From the NCBI GenBank assembly GCA_963402885.1, contig OY727095.1, forward strand, positions 25,611,001 to 25,675,000: a stretch of 64,000 bases of DNA, in the 5' to 3' direction. Source of the stretch: Antedon bifida. Lineage: Eukaryota; Echinodermata; Crinoidea; Comatulida; Antedonidae. The notes beneath the pieces are model-generated. The model saw nothing but the letters and a program-made list of their open reading frames with translations, did not search any database and was not told the DNA's origin. This document shows positions 1 through 11,547 of the stretch, in pieces; within the stretch, counting starts at the first letter, position 1, and each line of letters opens with the position of its first letter. Both the position numbers and the translations under genes were made by a program.

Positions 1-43
1 AATTGTGAACAATGCAATAATTACATACATTTACGGTTTTTAG

Positions 44-1902
44 TAGGTATCCCAATGAAAAAATTCAGATTAATTGTTTTACTTTTTCTTTCAGTTAACC
101 ATAAAGGACTTAATGTAATTAGCATTTTGCAATTTAAATGATGCATTTTTAAAAGGTTATAACTTTTACAATAATGAGTTAAAAGTTTTTAATTTTGTTA
201 AACCTATAGATATCACAGAGTTGTACAACTCTATTTTTTTTGGAGCCTCAGCGAAACCTATTTTTAAAATTATTGGTCCGCAAAGTTGGTCGAAAAGCAT
301 TTTGCGCCCATTTTTGCAGAATTTCCCTAAAAAATGAAAAAATTGCAATTCTTTCAATGATCTGTAACTTTTGAACTACTGTACTAATTCATTTAATTTT
401 TGTTTTACTTGTTAGAATGTAGTGTATATTTCATTAATAAATATATCAGAGATATGTGTAATATGAAACAATAATATTTTTTTAATGGTGAAATTTAAAA
501 TTATAAAAAAAAACCATGAAAAATTATGTTAAAAACTGTGTGTACTGTTTCCTTTCTTTCACATTAATTTTTGGTAAGTATGATTATTATATTATTTTAA
601 TGTACTTTATATTCATAATTTCAATCATAAATACTATTATATATAACTTTTGAATACGTAAAACAAGATTTTAGGCCCGTATGATTATGACACCAAATCC
701 AAGCCGGGCTAAGATATGCTCTTTTAGGCAAACACACAATGGGTCAAAATAAACTCATTTAAAATAATCAATGTTAATTAAAACAATTAATTGTTTACCT
801 GAATAGTATATATAACATTATAAAAATGGTTTTCTTTTCGTATTTCTAACCGTAAGTATGTTATTAAATTGAATTGAATTGCTAAAGTTTAGGCCAAGTA
901 ACGGCTTACTCGCGATCAGCAGTAGCTCCCGTCAAAGTATTTCGGTCGCAGTAATGACTTTCGACCGCCGTATACAGAGTCAAATGTAACGTTGGTATTA
1001 AATTAGCTTAATAAATGTCTACATTTAAACCTAACACATTTGCATTGTATACTTGCATAATAAATCTTCTGCACATTACACCAATTTTAAGTTGTTAAAT
1101 TAATGTCTAAAAACAGATATTCTACGATGGAAAAGGACATGTCAAGCTCCGACATCGCTGCTGTCACACATCTCGCGTCGAGCCGGCCGAACTCGAGCGA
1201 GGAGGAAAACTAAACAACGTGTTGAAAATATGGAACGTACCATTCGCTGATAGGGATGCATTAATCTATTTAACGGAAAACACCACAACAAACGCTCGCG
1301 TATTTTACAGTACAATATTTTACTCACTACATTATTCACCGGATTATAATGGTTGAATCTTTAAAATTTCGAACGGGATTTACGCCTCATGCACCAGTTT
1401 AAAAATGTAGATCGCTTGACGACCATAGGAAATACATTAATAAACGATGTTTTATCGAATAAAATAATGATTTCGCTTCAATTTATTACCGAATTCGATA
1501 TTTTTTGATCATGCACAATGGGTCAAAATACAACTTTTCTCACGAAAATTGATATTTTAGACTGATAAACCTGTCCGTACCAGCCTTTTTACGTATCAAA
1601 TTAAAGCTTATTCCAAATCTGATAACATACAAAAGAAATCACTCCGCTAGCTCTGACGGCCATCAAGCGATCGTGTTTTGAAAACAGGCTAGGGGTTTTC
1701 CGAAGATTTTTTATCGCGCGAAAATTCGCTGGTTTCCTTTTTAGACTAATTTTGAAATGATGTTTTCGCTGGAAATACTTGATCAATTTTAATAAATAAC
1801 ACATGTAAGTGAACAATAAAACACACTCTTTCAATATATTTAATTTTTATTAAAATACAATCAAAACTGTCACAACGTATCGCGCGTTCATTGGGATACC
1901 TA
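44..1902. mobile_element. DNA transposon with 16-bp perfect TIRs
   Basis: The 16-mer TAGGTATCCCAATGAA at 44-59 is repeated exactly in inverted orientation at 1887-1902. The bases just outside are the same on both sides (TTTTTAG at 37-43 and 1903-1909), which fits a 7-bp target-site duplication, although an AT-rich match is weaker evidence. The 1.86 kb interior has no transposase-like reading frame, so it would be non-autonomous. Two internal stretches, near 735 and 1512, share the phrase CACAATGGGTCAAAAT. The superfamily was not determined. Confidence 0.6.
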
Positions 1903-1909
1903 TTTTTAG

Positions 1910-3650
1910 TAATATATTTTGTAACATTGTAAAATTCAATAAAAAACGATACTATAAACAATTATCTTTAACATATCAAACTCTTATTCATGAAAAAATA
2001 TTACATGTGTATTTTGCAAATATTATAAGTCGTTACCATTGAAAATCTATTAGGAAATTGTATTTTTGTTCACTCAAAAATCAACTTTCTTTACGGTACT
2101 TTTGTAAACAAACCGCTACCCCGAATCATGTCATGTTTGGTACCTAGCTGTTCGAAAATATATCAGGTACCATAATTCTTAACAACAACAACAAATATTA
2201 CCATCACCCGATGTAATGCGATCAGGGAAGGTGTCTTTAAATAAAAAAGAGTGTTTATTTAACCTAAAATTCAAAGAATTTCAATACATTATTTTCCCGT
2301 GTGTTGGACATGCAGTCCTCAGTACATCGTGACTTCACTTTGTGTTGATTCGCGTCAAGTCAACCAATCAAAGGGCGAGAATCAAAAATTGTGAGCCTTC
2401 ATAGACTCTCTTTTCCCAGATGTTTTTTGGGTCCAGCAGCTTGGACCTTTCAATTAGTCGAGTTCACAAAATATCGAAATTGTCAGCCGTAGATAATAAG
2501 CTTTCCGCTTGATATAGCTTCTGAATGAGTAGTCCTCTGGGGATATAGCTGGCTGGCTAAAGCCGCGGCGCGAAAATATAAATGTTACAAAGTATTGCAT
2601 TAAACACATAAATATAACAAACAACAATAATATAAAACAAGTTAACTAAAAAGACTATGATTGATTTATAGTTATTTGGTTTGGTTTGATTTGTGTTATA
2701 TAATTACCTGTAGTTGCAATTTAGAATTTCTTCATTGGACTTGATAATGACATGATGGAGTCAAAAACATCGTTCTTTTTTACGCGTTTCCTATTATGTA
2801 TTTACAATAAATGTTCTCTCATTCGTATATATTATGTGACCCTGCTTATTTGGACAGCTAGCCTACAACAGACTATACTACCGTATGTCGGTGTACAAGA
2901 TACTCTTTTCACGCACAAATTTGACCTCTTAATTTTGGGTGCGTCTTATACACAGGTCACTTCCTCACGCACCCACCTAAACAGTACTCAATAGCCTCAA
3001 TAAACAACTAGGCCCCCTACCAACCAGTCTACTCTGTCAATGTAGGCCTATAGCTATTATTAGTTTAGCCTGTCTAATCATGGTTGATCACCACATCATG
3101 GTTAAAAGGAGTCTCATTTTAGGACAAAATTTAAATTGAAATATGGAATCAAATTTAGGCCAAGAAACAGCGTATACATACAACAGCAACCCTGACCACC
3201 AAAGCGCGTTTCAGCCACCTACATAGAATGGGTTACGGCCGCTGCATAGCAAATTTAAATTTTCTTAAATTTCTTCTTTTAAACGTACTTGCTTTATATA
3301 GTAGCTTGATAAATACTCCACTTATTAAATAATTGAATAAATCGGTAAAATTGACGTTTCGAAGCAAATATTCCATGAGAAGCGACATTTTTCACCATGC
3401 CTTGTGTGCAGGGAAGACTAGTTCCGAAAATGGACCAGTCCACTGCAATCCAATCCAATCATTAATTAACGCGCTAATACATGCATACCATGCATTTTGC
3501 CTGGACGACGGTAATTTAGTAATAAGATTAGAACTGAACACCTTTGCAAGGAAAATGGTAAATACTTTTATTTTTCGATAGGGATTATTTTTTCAGGGGT
3601 TGGCCTTGTTGGCCTCTTCGCACGACGGCCACGGAAAGTCAAATAAAACA
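1910..3650. other. No gene recognised
   Basis: AT-rich sequence. Open frames of about 80 codons at 2752-2994 and 3333-3581 resemble no family I know and have no exon-like borders. No convincing repeat ends were seen. Confidence 0.5.
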
Positions 3651-3699
3651 ATGTCGTTTATCAAACAGACATATAAGTTAGCTTCAATTTAATACTAAA

Positions 3700-4117
3700 T
3701 TAGCCAGATTTTGATAATGAGAAAGACTAAAAAAATATATTTATTTGAGGATTATTTAAAGGAGTATTTAAAGCCTGATAACATGTAACAAAAATTACTC
3801 CACCACCTATTATGACCGCCGCGTGATCATGTTTTGAAAATTAAATTTTCCAAAGTTATTTTTAGCGCGCGGCTTTCGGCTCGTCGGCTTTTGTACCTCA
3901 TTTTTAACTCACGTTTTCTATTAAAATATTTAATAAACATAGATTAAAAATATATATAAATAAACCTTTAAACAAGATCTTTCCAGACATATAGTTTTTA
4001 TTCACATGGGTACATAAGAAATAGTATATTAATTACTTCAAAGACACGTCACTTTTTGAAATTTCACGAACGTGTTTCGAATCACCATAACGAAAATCCG
4101 CTTCATTGGGATACCTA
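3700..4117 (+). mobile_element. Right-hand part of a relative of the 44-1902 transposon
   Basis: The stretch ends in TTCATTGGGATACCTA (4102-4117), identical to the right TIR at 1887-1902. The preceding 300 bp or so aligns loosely with 1610-1886: a CTGATAACAT phrase, then ACTCC, a GACGGCC/GACCGCC block and ATCATGTTTTGAAAA. No matching left TIR was found, so the copy is truncated or its left half has been lost. Confidence 0.5.
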
Positions 4118-4680
4118 TTATAATAAAATATAATTTAATACATATTTTCCAAACCAATAAACATCTGATAAAGCCCAATATATTGTCATACTTGTTGAAA
4201 AACTGAACATATAGGCCAACCAGTCAGGTTTTTCAAGAGTTGTTCACACAATAATTTCTTATGGGAGTGTGAGTTACAACATCCTATTAAATTATTCTCA
4301 TCATTTTAATTAGTTTCTACAATCATTGTAGAATCATAGACGGAAGTAGATTGCATTATCCACAAAATATTTCAGTGTTCACAGAGTTTGATTGCACTCC
4401 TGCGAACAATTCTGTTGTCATATCATAGCCCCTTGAGGAACCTTTGGATTATAACCACTTGTAGTAAGTTGTCATAGCTCCTAAAGGAACAAAAACACAT
4501 TGTTGGCATTTTACAGTACTGTAAATTACAAACAATTGAATAACAAAATATGATATGTCTATAATTTGTAAGTTTAAAAAGCACAAACTGATTAAATCCT
4601 ACCTGTTTTTAATTAATGGTAATTTTGAAGTTATCACTAATCTGTATTGAAATGAAAAACTAAAGATACTAAAGTATATT
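4118..4680. other. No gene recognised
   Basis: Low-complexity AT-rich sequence with no feature I can support. Confidence 0.5.
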
Positions 4681-4682
4681 GT

Positions 4683-4830
4683 GCCAGATGTTTGCAAGAC
4701 TTTAACTGTACTTTATAGTAAAGTATATATTTAGAATTATTCTTGGGTGTGACTCGAACCCACGACCTCCAGATCACTAGACTGGCTTACCACCATAGGC
4801 CACGTTCAGAGAGTAAGGCAAACATCTGAC
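4683..4830 (-). mobile_element. tRNA-like SINE head inside a short inverted repeat
   Basis: On the minus strand an A-box-like GTGGCCTATGGTGGTAAGCC is followed by a B box in GTCGTGGGTTCGAGTC (about 4739-4805). This is the RNA polymerase III promoter layout of tRNA-derived SINEs. A proper cloverleaf was not found, so it is not called a tRNA gene. The unit is framed by GCCAGATGTTTGC (4683-4695) and its inverted copy at 4818-4830 with 12 of 13 matches. That is unusual, because SINEs normally have direct repeats as flanks. Confidence 0.5.
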
Positions 4831-5236
4831 CAATTATCTTGGCTCCCAAGTTTACAAATATCATTAAAAGTCCTTATTAATATTATTAAATCTTTGTTTT
4901 CTTGGCAAAGTAATTGAAAAAGTGGCTACGCTCACGCTAGCCATTCACATCTTCGCAAAACTGATCAATTTTCCTTCAAAACTCAAAATAAAGTTTTCTG
5001 TATACCACAACAACATCGCTGCCATCACCAGCCCAAGCGATCGCAATGTAGATATATTGTGTAGTACCTAGTTAAATTTGAACATCTTATTAAAGTTGAG
5101 ATCCAACTAGAAAATTTCTATTTTTCAAGTATTTCAATGGTTTATTATGATTTTATACCCTACTCTAATGTATTAATGTATACATCTGTTCGTCATTTTC
5201 CTCTATTATCACAGTCCTTATCAATTTGCAATGAGC
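4831..5236. other. No gene recognised
   Basis: AT-rich sequence between a SINE-like unit and a pogo-like terminal repeat. Nothing further seen. Confidence 0.4.
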
Positions 5237-5289
5237 TACAGTTGAACCTCCTGTAAGCGGCCACCCTCGGGACCGAGGGAGGTGACCAC

Positions 5290-6195
5290 TTACGGGCGGT
5301 TCTGTCGATAGAGGTCCAAAACATGATATTTTTCGGAGTTCTTAACGCAACTATAAATTCTCCGACTATGTAATTTAATTTCGTCTTCATTTTCCATGGA
5401 ACAGAACTCTTGGTATTCTTTCAACATACTGTTCCGTTTACTTGACCTTTCGAACCAGTAAAATAAATTGGTGGCATGGTCTTCAACATCAAAACCGCAT
5501 ACCTCTGCAAATGAAGATCCGGCTTCCGAAGCAGCGTGGTGCAGAACATGGCAAGGACAACTGGTTACTATTATATCCTTGTTTTTCTGTAGAGGTCGTG
5601 ATTTAATCGAATTGTGTAATCCATATTGGTGTTGGTATTGTTCATGCCCAGACCGATGCAAAAGTCCCAGGTTTCGTCAGTACACCTATACTAGTAAACA
5701 TAGTTTCTGCTGTTGAAGCATGGCTGCCCTGAAGGAAATTGATATCTAAAAATTTGGTCATTACCAAATGGGTTCATGTTCACGCTAATTACTTTTGTGC
5801 TCACATGTCTTTTACGTCATCAAGTCCGCCATGGTCGCAGGAAATGTTAGTATTACACCTATCACAATGAAATTTATAAAGGTGCCCTTTGACAGAAGAA
5901 GGACATTGTCAGATGAACAGGAAAAGTTTGTGGTAGTTTTTGTTGTATGAGTGAGGCCAGTCGTTTTTTTTTTTTTCGAACAGTTCAACCTCAGTATTAG
6001 TAGCTTTTATTGCACCGCATACTTCGGGTTCAGCAACCAATCCAGATAATCATATCTACCTCCTCATTATTACTATTGCTTCCAGTAGACCTAATCTCTT
6101 CTATCACATCATCAATAGTTGAAACTGGAGCCGATCTTGATTCTGAAATATTTAGATTGAAAGGAAATCCATTTTGTTTAATTCGAAAGACAATA
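5290..6195 (-). pseudogene. Decayed transposase-like gene with BED-type finger region
   Basis: Reading down the minus strand from about 6195, broken frames give a Cys/His stretch (HCDRCNTNISCDHGGLDD then VKRH) resembling the N-terminal zinc-finger region of a widespread metazoan family derived from hAT-like transposases. A clean frame at 5290-5661 then encodes SCPCHVLHHAA, GFDVEDHATNLFYWFE and RSSKRNSMLKEY, the conserved middle of that family. Several stops and frame changes separate the pieces, for example near 5670 and 5900, and the catalytic C-terminal part is absent. The gene is therefore dead. It lies between the inverted repeats of the 5239-8285 element, but whether it belongs to it is uncertain because the protein type does not match a pogo element. 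The family name is from memory of its motifs, not a search. Confidence 0.5.
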
Positions 6196-6251
6196 TTGTT
6201 TTAGGCGGACAGATTATGGTTTAGAATTTTTGATTGCAACCCTCCTTCAAC

Positions 6252-6325
6252 GAAAAGGGGAAAATGGAAAAGAAATGAAAGGGAAAAGAAAAAGAACGGG
6301 GAAAAAATGTAGAAAATTACAATGC
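6252..6325. repeat. Purine-rich low-complexity tract
   Basis: About 70 bp made almost only of A and G (GAAAAGGGGAAAATGG and similar) on the plus strand, just upstream of a SINE. Confidence 0.6.
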
Positions 6326-6454
6326 AAGATCGCTTGGCCCCATACTAATGCTTGCTTCTCTCAACCATTAAAATTCTTGGATCCGGCCCAGTGGTAGTAC
6401 ATTTAAAAAAAGTTATAACCACTTACCACTGGATACATCGAATATATTTCTGGA

Positions 6455-6725
6455 GTCAGATGGCAGAGCGGTTAAGGCAGAGGCGCCGTTTACCGTACCT
6501 AAAGAGCCAACAACATCGGGTTCGAGGCCGACTCGCTCCTAGTCGAATAATGAACTGGGTTCTTATCCGAGAAGAGTAGGAGGTTACTGCGGTGAACTGG
6601 TTCATAAAATAGCCTCTGTATTAGGGGGATTACCACCTATCTGATAGGACAGTTGATTAATTTACTATTGGTAATCCTTGGCCGGCCTAAAGACATAACA
6701 TAAAAAAAATAAATTAAATAAAATT
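6455..6725 (+). mobile_element. tRNA-Leu-like SINE
   Basis: The head GTCAGATGGCAGAGCGG followed by TTAAGGC resembles the 5' half of a leucine tRNA with its A box. GGGTTCGAGGCC at about 6517 is the B box. The anticodon region is abnormal and there is no clean acceptor stem, so this is a SINE rather than a functional tRNA. The body runs through a GGTAATCCTTGGCC block and ends in an A-rich tail near 6695-6725. Confidence 0.6.
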
Positions 6726-6910
6726 GTTCTACAATTCCAACTTCATCATTATCACCTAAATAATAATTATTTATAATGTTTAATTGTATTAAATTAAATA
6801 AAATTTAAAAAAACTTAAAAAACAAGGTACCAGATGTAAAAGTGTGCGGATGAACTTGCCTTAATCTAATTGAGAAACTAAGTAATTGCCTGAACTTGCT
6901 TTCATTAATA

Positions 6911-7385
6911 CAGTAGAACCTTCATTTTACCTACGGTACGGGACCGAAAGGCGTATGTAAAACAAGGGGTTCGTAAAATCAAGGTTGACCTTAAATCGAC
7001 CCCAAATACATAGAAATCGTAGCTATATAAAGGCTACCGTGTTAAGGCTTTGTCTAGACTATTCAGGCCAGGCTAGCAGGCCTAGCAGCAACATGTGAGG
7101 CCTAACTAGAAAAGTACAGTATAATACAGCCTGTGCGTTTAATATCAATGTTCTTGTATTTTCTATCAATAAAAACAGTTGCTGCTATAGGGGGGAATGC
7201 ACGTGTGTAGCTTGTCTCACACAGCAGAATTCCTCACCACACACAGCCATGGCTTTGTTGAGCTTGCTTTGTTGTTGTTAAATTGCGCCCTCAATGTAAG
7301 AAAATGATGACGTCATCGGTTATTTTAAACGTACGTAAAATCCAGGGAACGTAAAATTAGGGTACGTAAAACACAGGTTCTACTG
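6911..7385. mobile_element. pogo-like MITE with TA target duplication
   Basis: TA-CAGTAGAACCT at 6909-6921 and AGGTTCTACTG-TA at 7375-7387 form an exact terminal inverted repeat flanked by TA on both sides, the signature of pogo/Tigger elements. Subterminal repeats of the ACGTAAAA type occur near both ends (about 6955-6980 and 7330-7370). The 475 bp carry no coding frame, so it must have been mobilised by a transposase supplied from elsewhere. It lies within the larger 5239-8285 element. Confidence 0.75.
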
Positions 7386-7389
7386 TAAT

Positions 7390-8190
7390 TGTTTTGTATA
7401 TATAGGCCCTGTTATTATTGAACCGGCTTTAACAAATCTAAGCGTATTATGAGTCGGTGTGTTCGACAGCTCTCAACGCATAATTCATCGGGAATAGTCA
7501 TGGTAATCTTGTTAGATTACGATGCGTACTACTCACTCAGGGTTGGCCCTGCCGTTTTTTGTTTATCATTTTGATCATTTAACATAATAAATGGTTATAA
7601 ACTTACCTTTTTTCCAAATCTGAAAGAAAACAATTTTGTCATCATGTAGGTTTATTCCTGGATTTATCCTTTTTTTGTGACATTTTTTGTCAGTTTCCGA
7701 CGTTTTAAAATAAAACAATTGTATAGTATCTCATGGACATACATAAACTGGAAAACAATTACTGGAAAAATTTAGCATTGCCGACCAGGCCGTATTATTT
7801 TCAGATGTGTGGACCCCAAAAAATAAACAAAACATCAGACTGGCATTGTAACAATCAATCAATAGATTAGTGGTATTTTAAAATGATAGGAAGAACTTTT
7901 GATAGCCGCTGTGTCTCCTGAAAAGTATTTCGTAGCTGCTGACCCAAAACTTTATTAATTGATTACCACACAAAGTGATAATGATAACTCTAGACAACAC
8001 TAATTTTTTAGTTTTATTCATTTCCAATACATAAAATCAGTCCCGCTGAAAGTGGGACAGTTGGAATCTATGTCATTACAAAAGTCACAACAATTTCCTT
8101 TTTCTATTTGCAAAAAGTCATAAGAATTTTTCAGGTGACCAGGTAATTTACCAAACAAAAAATCTAAAAAAATTTTAGTCAAAAGGGTGG
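7390..8190. other. No gene recognised
   Basis: AT-rich sequence, possibly the interior of the 5239-8285 element. No coding frame or repeat end was recognised. Confidence 0.4.
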
Positions 8191-8289
8191 CAGCGGCCGC
8201 TTACAGGAGGTATCAAATGCACTAATTAGATGGGAAGAAAAAACATGCTTTTGAATGTGCGGCCGTTAAGGCAGGTGGCCGCTTTATCG

Positions 8290-9190
8290 GAATATAACTT
8301 TTGTTTTTTGTAAGATACTGTGAAATTGCTTTTATTGATAATGAACATTTCTAGATAGAAAGTACTATTCAGTACTTATTTATATCTATATTTTCATATT
8401 AAAAACTTTTCAATATTTAATCAAAGATATCTGTGTCAATTTCATTTTGAACATCCAGCAGTGTTCCTCACTAGCATTTGGTCTGCTACTACTATAATTT
8501 GAGGCCCTGACATCATTAGTGAAAGCCACTTGTAATAGGAAACTACAAATAATCTGTTTTCATCATTAGCTTTATGCTAGAGGAAACAGGATTTGAAGAT
8601 ATGAATGCAGGATGTAAAGACAATTACACTGCAACTACTTTAAAGAAAGTATACATATATAGGCAAAGTGATGAATTAACTTTTATTCTCCCCCCCCCCC
8701 CCCATTTTGTTACTTAATTTGATTTAAATGAATAATTAAGGAATTATAGATAACTTATATAGTCCACTAAAAACTAAATATATGATCACACCATCTAAGG
8801 TTTTGTTTAAATCACCCCAATCATTAAGGGCATGTCATTGATAACTTGTTGATAGTTTATTCAAGTGATTGTATTAATGAACTTGAGGTTGAGGGCCCTA
8901 TTGTAGGAACACCAAAATGTGTCTGATACATTGACCTGCCAAACAATGATTACGACCCGTAGGGTAGCCAACTGAAGTATGACCTATGACACCAAACCCT
9001 CACTGTGTGTCTTATGCCTGGGGAGATTTTGATTACATTTTGATCAACAGGACTTGCCGACTCAAGACTATAGTGGTTGAGTTTGATATGATGTGAAAGC
9101 TAAAGTTGTTTTTGATTATTTTGATATTGAGATTTTCTCAAGTTGCAGCTCTTATCATTATCTTATGATTGTTTCTGGCAGGTGGGTCCA
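8290..9190. other. No gene recognised; contains a poly-C run
   Basis: AT-rich. A run of about 14 C residues lies at 8690-8703. I looked here for the missing upstream IMP3 exons and found none. Confidence 0.4.
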
Positions 9191-9194
9191 TATT

Positions 9195-9273
9195 TCATCT
9201 GTTTATTTAGCGCTTTGAAACCTTTGTCTCTTGCGCTTTATAAATGTTATTTATTATTATTATTATTATTATA
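9195..9273 (+). mobile_element. Retroposon 3' tail with (TTA)n
   Basis: TTTAGCGCTTTGAAACC, TTGCGCTTTATAAATG and then a TTATTATTATT microsatellite (about 9246-9273) form the common 3' end of LINE-mobilised retroposons: a GCGC-type stem, an ATAAATG and a short-unit repeat. The upstream body is not clear, so its length is unknown. Confidence 0.45.
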
Positions 9274-10040
9274 TGCAAATAACCTGGTGTCTGTTTGATT
9301 AAGATGCAGCGTATTCTGTAAAAAATGGATATGATAATTGAAATAAGGATAATTCAATCATAAATTACATTTGATGTAAAACAAACAAAATATAGTACAC
9401 TAGTAGTACACTAACTAGTACACTAATAATAAATCATATTAATATTGAACCATTAAAAAATGTATGAAAAGTTCAGTTAGTTAGTCAGTAGGTTAAATAT
9501 TTTAAGGTGCACTTGCTGGTTTTAAAAAGCCCTAAAGCTATTGTTAATGTTACAGTGAAAAAAGTGCAAGTGACTTTAAAAACTGTGTTGCCCAAAGGAA
9601 AAAACCTATTTTTTGTTCAAACAATTTGTTTATTAGTTTTTAATATAACACACCTGATTGAATTCTTGCATCATGTGTCATTTAGAATTAGCCCTATCTC
9701 ATGGAAAAGTGATATCTAATGGTGATAATGAATGGCTCTAATGTACGTTCACCTTTTTTTTGTTTTCTGTCATCGTGAGGCCGTCTTCAGGTCTGTTAGC
9801 GAAAGGCATTTGGAATCAAACTATAGAGTGCGCCGTCACGTCAAGAAGTCAGTGCAGGGGCCTCTGAGCAGGGCCGGGAAGGGAAAAGGCATTAAAATAT
9901 GTCAAAAAAGGCTAAAAGCTCAAGAGATAAGATAATGAGTGAAAAATCACTGTGTGAACTTGCTATTTTTTTTGGCTTTCACACCAATCCCACCCTTTTC
10001 CACTTAAATTCCAAGTTTCCTGGACTTTTTGCATTCTCAC
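9274..10040. other. No gene recognised
   Basis: Two open frames of about 70 codons (9507-9719, 9732-9935) show no family resemblance and no exon borders. CTAGTAGTACACTA-type short repeats occur at 9400-9430. No IMP3 exon was found. Confidence 0.4.
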
Positions 10041-10042
10041 TC

Positions 10043-10076
10043 CTGAGGACGATCAAAGCATATTGATCGAAACGTC
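10043..10076 (+). ncRNA. Hammerhead-ribozyme-like core, Penelope-type motif
   Basis: CTGAGGA (10043-10049) matches the hammerhead core CUGANGA. It is followed by a stem GATCA/TGATC around an 8-nt loop, then GAAA (10069-10072) and CGTC. That is the order of conserved boxes in type I hammerheads. Similar CTGA-NGA-stem-GAAACGTC phrases are common in the terminal repeats of Penelope-like retroelements. I could not draw a convincing stem I from the flanks, so activity is doubtful. Confidence 0.3.
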
Positions 10077-10199
10077 AAGAAACTCAACAGTTTCTTTCAG
10101 AACTAATATATGTGGTGTACCGCAAACTTATATCAACATTTGATTTCGCCATGCAAACCTTCAAACAATATATAAATCAATCTTTCTATTTATTTTCAG

Positions 10200-10354
10200 A
10201 TTTCGAATAGGCATTATTCCAAGCAAACAGAGCTTGATTTTATGTGATAATGTTTCTGCATCATCATTTTGTAGAAGACGTTTACCAGTTGTTATGAAGA
10301 AACTTAAGATGGCACAGGAAGTCAGTATGGCTGTACAGTTTATTGAACAGGGTC
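10200..10354 (+). CDS. IMP3: IMP3, internal exon A (U3 snoRNP protein)
   Basis: IMP3 is a core protein of the U3 snoRNP. It binds U3 snoRNA and helps it pair with pre-rRNA at the 18S processing sites, in the nucleolus. This exon follows a TTTTCAG acceptor and opens with the last base of a codon. It encodes FRIGIIPSKQSL, a CDNVSASSFCRRRLP block that is the family hallmark, and KLKMAQEVSMAVQFIEQG. This is the S4-like RNA-binding region, starting near residue 92 of about 184. It ends in GGTC before a GTATCC donor, a weak donor but the only one that gives the family sequence EQGHVRVGP across the junction. The first half of the protein is missing; I searched 1-10199 on the plus strand by eye without success, so those exons may lie upstream of the window. 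Confidence 0.9.
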
Positions 10355-10623
10355 GTATCCTTTAACACACAATAACCATTTAATATTAGAAATTGAAATG
10401 TTGCAATTTCAGGAATGTATGTTTACGAATATTCTTGGGCTTGTTTCTGCTGCATCTGCAAGTATGGTATAAATACAGTATAATATGACATATTTTGACT
10501 ACCTCAGTGTTAAATGAGACTTAAAATTATAATTTCATTATACAGATATATCTGCTGTACCTGTAAATGTGTCTTTATGATTTATATACTTTTTTTATGT
10601 TATTTTTCTGAATTCCTTGAAAG

Positions 10624-10675
10624 ATGTTCGTGTTGGTCCTGATATTGTTTTAGATCCAGCATTTCTTGTAAGCAG
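10624..10675 (+). CDS. IMP3: IMP3, internal exon B
   Basis: This is a 52-nt exon between a TTGAAAG acceptor and a GTAGGA donor. Joined to exon A (codon split C|AT) it reads HVRVGPDIVLDPAFLVSR, the end of the S4-like domain, matching the IMP3 consensus almost residue for residue. It ends in AG, the first two bases of an Arg codon completed by exon C. The intron before it is 269 bp; the one after it is 8,395 bp and holds a foldback element, a MITE and two HINE copies. Confidence 0.92.
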
Positions 10676-10960
10676 GTAGGATATTTTATCATTCTTCTAA
10701 ATTTTTCTGTAGATATAGTTGTTATGTATGACAAATATGGTACAGGATTAAAATTGGTGCAGTCGACCACAATTGGTTTTTACCAAGTTGGATAATCATT
10801 GGTACAGTCACATACGCCATTTTGGTGGGAAGAAAACTTAAAAGCATTGCAATGTATAGGAGATGCCGAAAAATAGGTAGCACTGTATTGTTTAAAACAT
10901 GAACTGAAATGCAAGATAAACAAGAAATATTTCTTACAAAAACAGTTTTAACTAGATTTA
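10676..10960. other. Start of an 8.4-kb IMP3 intron
   Basis: Intron sequence between the exon B donor and the foldback element. Nothing else recognised. Confidence 0.6.
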
Positions 10961-11547
10961 ATTCATCACTATAGACAGGCAGCCCAGAGACATTTGGTTA
11001 GATGAGCTAGGTACCAATATCTGACTAATTAAGTGTGTTGGGGGTCACTTGAAGTCAATGAAAATGGGAGTCTGCCGGGTACCCCCTGCTGCGTCTAGAC
11101 CGAGGGGACTCCGAAAGGTGCTAAAAAATCGGCACCGGTTAGATGAGAGAGATACCACCTAATTTTATCACCATGGAATGCCCATTGGCATCCTTATACC
11201 AGTATCACAAACGACAGACTTTTTGTCTGCTGCAATAGGCCCGCCAGACCCCCCGAGGGAGGGCCTAAAATGGGGCTAGCATAGATGAATGAGGTACCAC
11301 TCAAAATTAATGCCAAATGAACAAGTTGTGTTCGTACAATACTAAATGGATAACAACAGACTAATTGTCTGCTACACCGCAAGTACCAGACACCCTAAAG
11401 TTAGACTAGAGACCCCCCTTCCCCCAACTAGCCCAGCTTAGATATTGTAGATACCACCAGCAACCAATGTTATATGATGTAGCACATTGTAAGCAATACT
11501 AAATGACCTATTACAGACTATCTGTACACTGCCTTCAGTTTACAGCG

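Larger units (their letters stand above)
5239..8285. mobile_element. Possible 3-kb pogo/Tigger-like element with degraded TIRs
   Basis: After a TA, the left end reads CAGTTGAACC then TCCTGTAAGCGGCC (5239-5262). The same CCTCCTGTAAGCGGCC occurs inverted at about 8193-8210. A second pair of GGCCGC-type subterminal blocks lies inside the left end (about 5280) and beyond the right one (8250-8285). CAGTxGAACC after TA is typical of pogo-like elements of the Tc1/mariner superfamily. The right terminus is mutated, so the exact end and the TA duplication cannot be read. The interior holds a decayed gene, a SINE and a smaller MITE. Confidence 0.4.

Noticed and set aside
1-10199. Upstream exons of IMP3
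   Set aside because: I looked for the N-terminal blocks (VRKLKFHE, NWEV, RREDYxxYN, a DKL ending before exon A) in plus-strand frames and found nothing convincing. A translated search of a longer contig would settle it.
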